Part shown: piece by piece, positions 1-5,004 of the stretch
Layout: each line of letters starts with the position of its first letter
How positions within the stretch are numbered: position 1 is the stretch's first letter
Assembly (NCBI GenBank): GCA_050741255.1
Contig: JBOIEQ010000222.1
Location: forward strand, 1-5,004
Length of the DNA stretch: 5,004 nt
From: CAZXNF01 sp050741255
GTDB lineage: Bacteria; Pseudomonadota; Gammaproteobacteria; Burkholderiales; SG8-41
Direction of reading: 5' to 3'
Position numbers and translations under genes: made by a program
The notes under the pieces: model-generated
Seen by the model: the letters and a program-made list of their open reading frames with translations, nothing else
Told to the model about the DNA's origin: nothing
Database searches by the model: none

Positions 1-397
1 CATCGCAGTCGGTGGCGTCGATCTGTTCCAAGGCATGCGCGAGATCGATCCGGCGTGCACGCACGCGCCAGGTGGATGTTCCCGCCATGACATCCAGGCT
101 TTCGTCGTTGCGCGAGCACCGCCAACCCTCTCGTTCGGCCCAGCGCTCGATCGCGACGGCCTGGGTCGCGATCAGCTGCGGGTCATGATCGACCAGCAGC
201 CAGTCCTGATCGCCGCCAATCAGAGGCGCGAGCACGCGGAAGTTCGCGCCGCTGCCGGCGGCGAGGTCGATGATGCGCTTGGGGTGGCTCTGTTGCGGTC
301 CGAGCGCGGCACCGAATTCGCGGGCCAGAGTGCCGCTGCGCGCCGCCGCGTCGTAAGGCTCGCGCCGTTGCAGCCAGTCCGCCGAGAACCCGCTCAT
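1..397 (-). CDS. Class I SAM-dependent methyltransferase, N-terminal part (runs off left edge)
   Basis: The frame opens with ATG at 397-395 and stays open to the window edge, giving 132 residues; the C-terminus is outside. Residues 41-54 (RIIDLAAGSGANFR) form the glycine-rich SAM-binding motif I, with the acidic residue D44 and the G-S-G turn. Residues 67-75 (LLVDHDPQL) resemble motif II, where D70 or D72 would bind the ribose hydroxyls of SAM. The protein starts with a short helix (about residues 6-30: SADWLQRREPYDAAARS) typical of small-molecule methyltransferases. The ATG overlaps the TGA of the upstream glycosyltransferase in an ATGA arrangement. No Shine-Dalgarno sequence is visible before it, so translation probably depends on coupling. 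The acceptor cannot be read from the sequence; by context it may methylate the product of the pterin-like cassette. Fold assignment is fairly secure, substrate unknown. Confidence 0.8.
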   Translation of the reverse strand, partial: MSGFSADWLQRREPYDAAARSGTLAREFGAALGPQQSHPKRIIDLAAGSGANFRVLAPLIGGDQDWLLVDHDPQLIATQAVAIERWAEREGWRCSRNDESLDVMAGTSTWRVRARRIDLAHALEQIDATDCD

Positions 398-1443
398 GCG
401 GCAAGCCGGTCGAGCGCGGCTACCCAGCGCTCGACCGCCGTGGGCCAATCGGGCAGCGCCGCGGCGGCCGACACCGCGCCGGCGGCGAGGCGGGCGCGGA
501 GATCCGCATCGGTGAATACGCGCTGCAGCGCTTTCCGCAGCGCCGCGGCATCGCCCGGTGGCACGAGAAGGGCGGCCATGGCGGGAACGGTGTCGGGTAT
601 GGCGCCGGCGGTGGTCGCGATGACGGGCAGGCCATGCACGAGGGCCTCGGCGTACACCATGCCGTAGCCCTCATGATAGGAGGGCAGCACGAACAGGTCG
701 GCCCTGCGATACGCGGTTTCGAGCAGCGCCGCGGGCTGCTCGCCCGCCAGCACGACCCGGTCATCGAGTGCGTGCGCGGTAATGGCTTGTCGCAACGCGG
801 CCGCCGCAGCCGGATCCCGTGCCAGGCTGCCGATGCAGGTGAGCCGCCAGGGGTGGTCGCGCAGACCGGCCAGCGCTTCCACGAGCAGGAGATGTCCCTT
901 GCGCGGCGTGATGGTACCCACCGCCAGCAACTGCAATGTTCCGTGCGCCTTGCGCCCGTCAATGCGTGCTGGTTTGGTGGTGCCCGGTGTCGCCACCGCG
1001 ACGCGATGGGCGGCAATCCCCGCTCCGGTGACGGCATCAGCCGTGTGCCGGCTCGAACACACCAGACCACGCAGCAGCGGCCAGAGCCGCGCCTCGAGCG
1101 CGGCGTAATGCCGGACTTCCGTTGCGCTCAAACCGGTTTCGAGGGACAGGGGATGGTGGATGAAGCCGACGAGACGCAGGCGTGGTGCCGCCTGCGCCAG
1201 GCCATCGGCAAATGCCGGCAGGGCGAGGCCGTCAATCACCGCAATGCTGCCGTCGGGCAAGCGCCCGAGTGCTTCGGCAGCGGCGGCACGGGCGACCTCA
1301 TCCGCGTCGGGATAGCGGCCCGCGAGTTCGACGACGTTCACCTCGCGCCCCATCGCGCGCAGCCCTTCGACCACATGGTGGTCGAAGAGGTAGCCGCCGG
1401 TCAGCTGGTCCAGCGCTCCCGGCACCAGGAACGCCAGCGTCAT
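394..1443 (-). CDS. GT4-family (GT-B fold) glycosyltransferase
   Basis: This is a complete 349-residue protein, normal length for a family 4 glycosyltransferase, which transfers a sugar from a nucleotide donor with retention of configuration. The N-terminal Rossmann half begins with the acceptor-side loop LVPGALDQLTGGYLFD (6-21), a GT4-like G-G-x-x-x-D pattern. The donor-binding half starts near 172 with LLAVGTITPRKGHLLLVEAL, including the R-K-G-H segment that usually contacts the phosphates. It is followed by LFVLPSYHEGYGMVYAEAL (250-268), which holds the E-x7-E motif at E258 and E266, then HGLPVIATTAGAIPD (270-284). There is no signal peptide or membrane segment, so it should be cytosolic. 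Its ATG shares one base with the TAA of the pterin-synthase-like gene (TAATG), and a GAAGG lies about 12 bases upstream. Its TGA overlaps the methyltransferase start. The donor and acceptor are unknown; the location suggests glycosylation of a pterin- or pyrimidine-derived small molecule rather than a polysaccharide, but this is inference. Confidence 0.9.
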   Translation of the reverse strand: MTLAFLVPGALDQLTGGYLFDHHVVEGLRAMGREVNVVELAGRYPDADEVARAAAAEALGRLPDGSIAVIDGLALPAFADGLAQAAPRLRLVGFIHHPLSLETGLSATEVRHYAALEARLWPLLRGLVCSSRHTADAVTGAGIAAHRVAVATPGTTKPARIDGRKAHGTLQLLAVGTITPRKGHLLLVEALAGLRDHPWRLTCIGSLARDPAAAAALRQAITAHALDDRVVLAGEQPAALLETAYRRADLFVLPSYHEGYGMVYAEALVHGLPVIATTAGAIPDTVPAMAALLVPPGDAAALRKALQRVFTDADLRARLAAGAVSAAAALPDWPTAVERWVAALDRLAA

Positions 1444-1847
1444 TAACGCAGCGGACCTTCGAAGCTCGCCCAGGCCACCGGCGATTCACGCAACACGACG
1501 CGCAGCGAGACCAGCGCCTCCGCGGTGCCGGGGCCGACGGCGCCCGCGGCCACTTGCTCCTTCATGCGCCGGAAAATCTCGCCCGCCATGAATTCGGTCG
1601 TGGTGTTGCGACCGCTCAGTTCCGGCAGTTCGTCGAGATTCTTGAAGTTGAGTCCGCCCAGCACTTCCTTCAGCGCCTGCAGCGCGAGGCCGATGTCGCA
1701 GACCAGGCCATTTGCATCGAGCTTGGTCCGCCGGAATTCGACTTCCACGCCGTAGGTCGCGCCGTGCAATTGTTGTGCCGGGCCGAAGACCTCGCCGACA
1801 AAACTGTGGGCGATCATGATGTGGTCGGACACTGCGAGTGCGTACAT
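1443..1847 (-). CDS. 6-pyruvoyl-tetrahydropterin synthase/QueD-fold protein, catalytically divergent
   Basis: The 134-residue protein has the length and layout of the PTPS/QueD family, whose members act on dihydroneopterin triphosphate. Family landmarks are visible: H14 in IAHSF aligns with the first zinc histidine; LHG at 27-29 aligns with the usual L-H-G-H; VCDIGLALQALKEVL (49-63) matches the 'V-x-D-F-x-x-L-K' helix; RNTTTEFMA (80-88) matches 'NPTSE-x-x-A'; E121 in VLRESPVAWASFEG matches the substrate-binding glutamate. Key residues differ. The second histidine of H-x-H is alanine (A30), the catalytic Cys four residues before H28 is alanine (A24), and the Asp-His-His catalytic segment is replaced by N67-F68-K69. 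Ordinary QueD or PTPS activity is therefore doubtful. The fold may carry out a different reaction on a related pterin, or bind one. ATG 1847-1845 is chosen because TGGAG lies 9 bases upstream. The stop shares one base with the glycosyltransferase start. It lies 39 bp after the dehydrogenase gene. Confidence 0.85.
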   Translation of the reverse strand: MYALAVSDHIMIAHSFVGEVFGPAQQLHGATYGVEVEFRRTKLDANGLVCDIGLALQALKEVLGGLNFKNLDELPELSGRNTTTEFMAGEIFRRMKEQVAAGAVGPGTAEALVSLRVVLRESPVAWASFEGPLR

Positions 1848-1856
1848 GGGGACAAA

Positions 1857-1861
1857 CTCCA
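1857..1861 (-). promoter_or_regulatory. Ribosome binding site of the PTPS-like gene
   Basis: TGGAG on the minus strand lies 9 bases before ATG 1847-1845 and directly follows the heptamer repeat. It is the clearest Shine-Dalgarno-like sequence among the junctions in the window. It fits a gene that, unlike most of its neighbours, does not overlap the preceding stop codon and must initiate independently. Confidence 0.55.
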
Positions 1862-1889
1862 GGATTCGGGATTCAGGATTCAGGATTCA
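1862..1889. repeat. Tandem heptamer repeat, four copies of GGATTCR
   Basis: Four direct copies of a 7-base unit run without interruption: GGATTCG at 1862-1868, then GGATTCA at 1869-1875, 1876-1882 and 1883-1889. On the minus (coding) strand the unit reads TGAATCC three times and then CGAATCC. The first TGA (1889-1887) is the stop codon of the dehydrogenase gene. Because 7 is not a multiple of 3, the three successive TGAs fall in all three minus-strand frames. The block fills most of the 39-bp gap before the PTPS-like gene. It is not an inverted repeat, so it should not form a hairpin terminator. Similar GGATTC-rich tandem blocks are, to my recollection, frequent between genes in Xanthomonadales-like genomes. 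Confidence 0.9.
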
Positions 1890-2867
1890 GGGGTAGGTGA
1901 CGACGTGGCAGAGTGTGCCGTCGGGCGCGTCCGCGAGCCGGGCGAGCGTGGCGGGCAATTGCCCGAACGGGCTTTCACCGGTCAGCAGGATATCGAACAC
2001 GGAATCCGCGAGCAGATCGAGCGCCAGCAGCAGGCGGCGCCGGTGGCTCCAGCGTGCCCTCTGGGCGGTCGCGACGCTGCCCACTTGCGACGAACGCAGC
2101 GTCAGGCGCCGCGAATGGAAGGCTTCGCCCAGCGGCACCGGCACCAGGCGGTCGCCGTACCAGCTCAGTTCCAGCACGGTGGCCTCGAATCCGGCGAGAC
2201 CCAGCGCGGTGGCGAGTCCTTCGGACGTCCCGCTGGCATGAATGACGAGATCCGCGTCGCCGGTCGCCTGCGCCGGCGCGGCGAAGGCGCAACCCAGGCG
2301 CGTCGCGACCGCCGCGCGGCGGGCATCGGTATCGATCAGTTCGACCCGTGCGCCGGGCAGCCGCGCCGCCAGTGCGGCCACCAGGCAGCCGACCACACCG
2401 GCACCAACCACTGCGATGCGGTCACCGAGACGCGGCGCAGCGTCCCACAAGGCGTTGACCGCGGTTTCCATGTTGGCGGCGAGTGCACCGCGCGCGTCCG
2501 GCACCGTGTCAGGCAGCGGCGTAACCGCGTCGGCAGGCACCACGTAGTAGTCCTGATGCGGATGCAGGCAGAAGACGCGCCGCCCCAGCAGATCCGGCGG
2601 ACCGGACTCGACGCGGCCGACCGAGGCGTAGCCGTACTTCACCGGTCCTGGAAAGTCGCCCTCCTGAAAAGGACAGCGCATCGCCGTGCGCTGGCTGGCG
2701 GGCACCAGGCCGCGGAGGACCAGGCTTTCCGTGCCGCGGCTGATGCCGCTCTTCAGCGCCCGCACCAGGACTTCATCCGGTCCAGGTGCGCGCAACCTGG
2801 CCGCGCGAATCTCGCCGCGGCCGGGCGCGATCGTCCAGAACGCCCGCGCCGGGGTGTCCTTATCCAC
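1887..2867 (-). CDS. Medium-chain dehydrogenase/reductase ('zinc-binding alcohol dehydrogenase' family), divergent
   Basis: This 326-residue protein has the two-part MDR layout: a GroES-like catalytic domain (about 10-125), then a Rossmann domain from about 150. The nucleotide-binding stretch IAVVGAGVVG (151-160) is followed by D179 at the end of the second strand (VELID), which favours NAD(H) over NADP(H). The usual first catalytic zinc ligand, a cysteine in 'T-G-I-C-G-T-D', is replaced in SGISRGTE (40-47) by serine S43. The 'G-H-E' ligand region reads KYGYASVGRV (77-86) with no histidine, and the four-cysteine structural zinc lobe is absent. H102 and H104 (CLHPHQDYYVVP) and E134 (NMETAVNALWD) could still bind metal. 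It may thus be metal-free or use another site. The start is GTG at 2867-2865, overlapping the end of the reductase gene by 8 bases; no ATG start is near. The stop lies in the heptamer repeat. Substrate unknown; by context, oxidation or reduction of a cassette intermediate. Confidence 0.87.
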   Translation of the reverse strand: MDKDTPARAFWTIAPGRGEIRAARLRAPGPDEVLVRALKSGISRGTESLVLRGLVPASQRTAMRCPFQEGDFPGPVKYGYASVGRVESGPPDLLGRRVFCLHPHQDYYVVPADAVTPLPDTVPDARGALAANMETAVNALWDAAPRLGDRIAVVGAGVVGCLVAALAARLPGARVELIDTDARRAAVATRLGCAFAAPAQATGDADLVIHASGTSEGLATALGLAGFEATVLELSWYGDRLVPVPLGEAFHSRRLTLRSSQVGSVATAQRARWSHRRRLLLALDLLADSVFDILLTGESPFGQLPATLARLADAPDGTLCHVVTYP

Positions 2868-3654
2868 TGAAGTCGCACTCGACCATGACGTCGTCGCCGA
2901 GGACGAAGCGGCGCGTACGCGGCCGCAGGCTGTGCTTCAGGTCGGTGATTTCCGGCAGCAGGATGCTGGGCCGTCCCGAACCGAGCAGGAGCGGAACCAC
3001 CGTGATCTGCAGGCGGTCGAGCGCGCCCGCTGCGAGGAAACGGGACACCGTGACGCCGCCGCCTTCGATGAACAGCCAGGTCAGGCCGCGCCCGGCGAGG
3101 ACGCGCCGGATCTCCCGCGGATCGAGTCCATCGGGGCCGCCCGGCACGGGCACGACCTCGGCGTGACCGAGCGTTTCCCCGGCGCTTGCGCGATGGGCCG
3201 CGGTGAGCAGCAGCGTCGGCGCGGCGCCGTCGCGAAACAGGCGCTGGCTGCCGTCGAGACGGCGTTCCGGATCAATGACCACGCGCACCGGACTGGCGCC
3301 CACGCAACGTCGCACCGTGAGCTGCGGATCGTCGCTCAGCACGGTGTTGACGCCGACCACCACCGCATCGGCCAGCGCGCGCATGCGGTGGGTATGCAGG
3401 AGGTCTTCCGGGCCGCTCAGCCATTTGGACAATCCGCCTGTCGTGGCGATGCGGCCGTCGAGGCTTTGCGCCAGATGACCGACCGCGAACGACGGCTGGC
3501 GGCGCGCGGCGCACAGCGGACCGTAGAGGGAGGCCAGCGGCGAATCGGCGATTGCCACAACGGCGCCGGAGCGCCCGGCCAGCAGGGCCTGCCATTCGGC
3601 GCTGTCCTCCGGGGCCGGTTCAGGTGCGATCGCTGCGGTGCGGGTGGGTGTCAT
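2860..3654 (-). CDS. Stand-alone RibD C-terminal-type (DHFR-fold) reductase
   Basis: The family (COG1985-type, fused to a deaminase in true RibD) reduces the ribosyl group of a riboflavin pyrimidine intermediate with NADPH. In this 264-residue form the core begins near 55. LAQSLDGRIATTGGLSKWLSG (61-81) and HRMRALADAVVVGVNTVLSDDPQLTVR (89-115) are the substrate and cofactor segments, and LFIEGGG (194-200) with LDRLQITVVPLLLGSG (212-227) completes the fold. No CDA-like deaminase motif (H-A-E, P-C-x-x-C) is present; the first 55 residues are a different, partly proline- and alanine-rich extension. It therefore cannot replace bifunctional RibD and probably reduces a related pterin or pyrimidine. 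I chose ATG 3654-3652, 7 bp after the preceding TAA. An ATG at 3699 would add 15 residues and overlap the upstream gene by 38 bp; neither start has a strong ribosome binding site. The stop is overlapped by the GTG of the dehydrogenase. Confidence 0.85.
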   Translation of the reverse strand: MTPTRTAAIAPEPAPEDSAEWQALLAGRSGAVVAIADSPLASLYGPLCAARRQPSFAVGHLAQSLDGRIATTGGLSKWLSGPEDLLHTHRMRALADAVVVGVNTVLSDDPQLTVRRCVGASPVRVVIDPERRLDGSQRLFRDGAAPTLLLTAAHRASAGETLGHAEVVPVPGGPDGLDPREIRRVLAGRGLTWLFIEGGGVTVSRFLAAGALDRLQITVVPLLLGSGRPSILLPEITDLKHSLRPRTRRFVLGDDVMVECDFSG

Positions 3655-3661
3655 GAGGTGT

Positions 3662-4594
3662 TTAACGCGGTGCTGCCGTCGCAAACCGGTCGAAAACAAA
3701 GTCGGGCGCGCTCAGGTTGTGCTGCGAGGGTTCCACCCGTCCGAACCGCGCGGCGTGCGCTTTTATTCCCTTGAACTCCAGAATCGGTGCCGACTGTTGC
3801 CCGGAAACGCTTGCGGGCCAGGCCGCGACCGCCACGTCGGCCTGGGCGGTGGTCACGAACATCGAGCGCAGTGCCGCGAAAGGCCGGTCCGCCGCCACCG
3901 GCGGCGTGAGCGCGAGGGCGAGACTGACCCCGGCGGGTGTCGCTTCGGTGACGCGCAACACGCCGCGGGTCTTGTCCCTGAAGACTACGCGGAAGGTCAT
4001 GGTCGCCGGTTCAAAGGCGATGCCGCGGATGGCGACGTAGGGGCGGCCGTCTTCCTCGATCGGGCCGAACAGAAAGGAACTGCCGTAGGCGCTTTCCGCC
4101 AACGCAGGCGGCGGCAGGGGTTTCAGCCGCCAGTAGCCGTCGGCGGGATAGACGACCAGGATTTCGATGTCGCGCCGCGGCCCGCGCTTCAGGAGTTGCA
4201 CCAGGTGCAGGCCGGGCTCGCTTTTGCCGCCGACGCGGAAGTCCACGACTTCGGGCCGCCAGAACGTGGGGAAAGTGTGCCCGACCAGGCGGATCCGGGC
4301 GTCCTCGTACAGGATCACCTTGCGCGGCGTGAACGGGAAGCTCGGGTCCTTCGACATGTCGCAGGCGGTGAAATCGGGCGCGGTGCTGTCCGCGGTCACC
4401 GTGGCGATATAGGGCGGATGTTCCGCGCGGATGCGGAAGGCGGCAACGCGGGACCCGAGCAGCTTCACGTAGACATTGTCTTCCTCGGCGCAGGCGGTGC
4501 GCCGGCTGGCGTTCACGAAATCCACCGCGACGGGCGCCGCGGAACAGGCGCCCCAGCCGGCGAGTAGCAGGGCCGCGAGCGCCGCGCGTTTCAT
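3662..4594 (-). CDS. Uncharacterised exported protein, 310 aa
   Basis: I do not recognise a named family. Residues 1-19 form a Sec signal: K2-R3, a hydrophobic run AALAALLLAGWGA, and a likely cleavage after C17-S-A19. The cysteine lies in W-G-A-C, which is a poor lipobox, so a soluble periplasmic protein is more likely than a lipoprotein. The mature part has no further membrane segment and alternates short hydrophobic strands with charged turns, suggesting a beta-rich fold. It contains two cysteines, C35 and C79, that could form a disulfide. Striking patches that look family-defining are FWRPEVVDF (111-119), GLHLVQLL (128-135), VVYPADGYWRLKPLP (147-161), AYGSSFLFGPIEE (169-181) and PFAALRSMFVT (238-248). 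ATG 4594-4592 overlaps the TGA of the mdoH-like gene (ATGA), implying translational coupling. A role in periplasmic glucan handling or in export related to the downstream cassette are both possible; neither is shown. Confidence 0.8.
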   Translation of the reverse strand: MKRAALAALLLAGWGACSAAPVAVDFVNASRRTACAEEDNVYVKLLGSRVAAFRIRAEHPPYIATVTADSTAPDFTACDMSKDPSFPFTPRKVILYEDARIRLVGHTFPTFWRPEVVDFRVGGKSEPGLHLVQLLKRGPRRDIEILVVYPADGYWRLKPLPPPALAESAYGSSFLFGPIEEDGRPYVAIRGIAFEPATMTFRVVFRDKTRGVLRVTEATPAGVSLALALTPPVAADRPFAALRSMFVTTAQADVAVAAWPASVSGQQSAPILEFKGIKAHAARFGRVEPSQHNLSAPDFVFDRFATAAPR

Positions 4595-5004
4595 TTCACG
4601 GCGCCTGCGGTGGTGCCGGCAGCGGTCCGTGCGAAGGGTATGAAGAAATCAGCCAGTTGCGGGGGCGCGGGCAGTCGCGCTTCCTCGGGGACACGGCACA
4701 GACCGGCCGCGACCAGGAGGCGACCGACGACGGGATGCGCTGACAGCATCGCGAACGGGATGGCGCCGATGAGTCCCGCGAGAAACGGCAGGCCGAACCA
4801 GAGGGCGCCCGGCGCCACCTTCCACAGCCAGGCGCCGACGAAGAGGCCGAACAAGGTCTGCGGCCAGAGCGTGCGCGCGGCCGCCAGGAAGGGCACGCCT
4901 TCCGCGTCGCGCTGCTGGGAGGTCCAGCCGATCGTCCGGCCGAGCGGTAGTCCCAGCAGGAAGAGGGTCACCGCGACGGCAGCCACCGCCGCCATCAGCA
5001 TGGA
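4591..5004 (-). CDS. mdoH: Glucans biosynthesis glucosyltransferase H (OpgH/MdoH), C-terminal part (runs off right edge)
   Basis: The frame is open to the window edge; the methionine at 5001 is internal, since the codon before it (TCC) is also open. The visible 137 residues match the C-terminal end of OpgH/MdoH, the inner-membrane enzyme that polymerises the backbone of osmoregulated periplasmic glucans from UDP-glucose (E. coli protein about 850 aa). They show a membrane helix (MAAVAAVAVTLFLLGLPLG), the loop AARTLWPQTLFGLF leading into a second helix, and a third one (ALWFGLPFLAGLIGAIPFAML). A cytosolic tail with LCRVPEEARLPAPPQL follows, similar to the 'L-x-x-P-E-E-x-x-P-P-x-x-L' segment found after the last helix in this family. 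The catalytic GT2 domain lies outside the window, so the call rests on the tail alone. Its stop overlaps the start of the exported-protein gene. Confidence 0.78.
   Translation of the reverse strand, partial: SMLMAAVAAVAVTLFLLGLPLGRTIGWTSQQRDAEGVPFLAAARTLWPQTLFGLFVGAWLWKVAPGALWFGLPFLAGLIGAIPFAMLSAHPVVGRLLVAAGLCRVPEEARLPAPPQLADFFIPFARTAAGTTAGAVK

Noticed and set aside
420..1070. Minus-strand frame of 216 codons inside the glycosyltransferase gene
   Set aside because: It is a shifted frame of a gene with clear GT4 motifs; its translation is Pro/Arg/Ser-rich with no domain.
1443..1847. Queuosine/preQ0 pathway (queD) assignment
   Set aside because: Key QueD residues are replaced, and no QueE, QueC or QueF is present in the window.
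1862..1889. Terminator or CRISPR-like array at the heptamer repeat
   Set aside because: The repeats are direct and 7 bp long without spacers, and there is no inverted repeat or T-run.
1182..2870. A plus-strand open frame of 562 codons opposite the dehydrogenase, PTPS-like and glycosyltransferase genes
   Set aside because: Its translation is rich in Arg, Gln, His and Ala, with no recognisable domain. It lies antisense to three well-supported genes and reads straight through the heptamer repeat. Long antisense frames are common in G+C-rich DNA.
2860..3654. Riboflavin operon (ribD)
   Set aside because: The deaminase domain is missing, no other rib gene or FMN riboswitch-like leader is visible, and the neighbours are not riboflavin genes.
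2686..4567. Two further long plus-strand frames (2686-3774 and 3638-4567)
   Set aside because: Both are antisense to the reductase and exported-protein genes, have low-complexity Arg/Gly/Ala-rich translations, and show no motif.
4536..4594. Lipoprotein signal on the exported protein
   Set aside because: The residues before C17 (W-G-A) do not fit a usual lipobox; a signal peptidase I site at C-S-A fits better, though a lipoprotein is not fully excluded.

Overview
The window is G+C-rich (about two thirds by eye) and nearly all coding. Seven genes lie head to tail on the minus strand, so transcription runs from the right edge (5004) to the left edge (1). Five of the six junctions overlap or sit within 7 bp; the sixth is a 39-bp gap. 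An OpgH/MdoH-type glucosyltransferase points to a proteobacterium. A G+C-rich genome with GGATTC-type heptamer repeats between genes would suit a gammaproteobacterium near the Xanthomonadales, but that placement is a weak inference.

In transcription order: (1) the C-terminal end of a glucan biosynthesis glucosyltransferase H (mdoH/opgH), cut by the right edge, 5004-4591; (2) an uncharacterised exported protein of 310 aa, 4594-3662; (3) a stand-alone RibD C-terminal-type (DHFR-fold) reductase, 3654-2860; (4) a divergent medium-chain, 'zinc-binding alcohol dehydrogenase'-type dehydrogenase, 2867-1887; (5) a small 6-pyruvoyl-tetrahydropterin synthase/QueD-fold protein that lacks most of the usual catalytic and zinc residues, 1847-1443; (6) a GT4-family glycosyltransferase, 1443-394; (7) the N-terminal part of a class I SAM-dependent methyltransferase, cut by the left edge, 397-1.

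Genes 3 to 7 look like a biosynthetic cassette: two reductases/dehydrogenases, a pterin-synthase-fold enzyme, a sugar transferase and a methyl transferase. The simplest inference is a pathway that makes a reduced, glycosylated and possibly methylated small molecule from a GTP-derived pterin or ribityl-pyrimidine precursor. No known pathway that I can name matches this gene set. No GTP cyclohydrolase, QueE/QueC or other riboflavin gene is in the window, so canonical preQ0 or riboflavin synthesis is not supported. The main non-coding curiosity is a four-copy heptamer repeat (GGATTCR) in the only sizeable intergenic gap. It supplies the stop codon of gene 4 and lies directly before the ribosome binding site of gene 5. 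I saw no RNA genes, mobile elements, CRISPR arrays, clear promoters or terminators.
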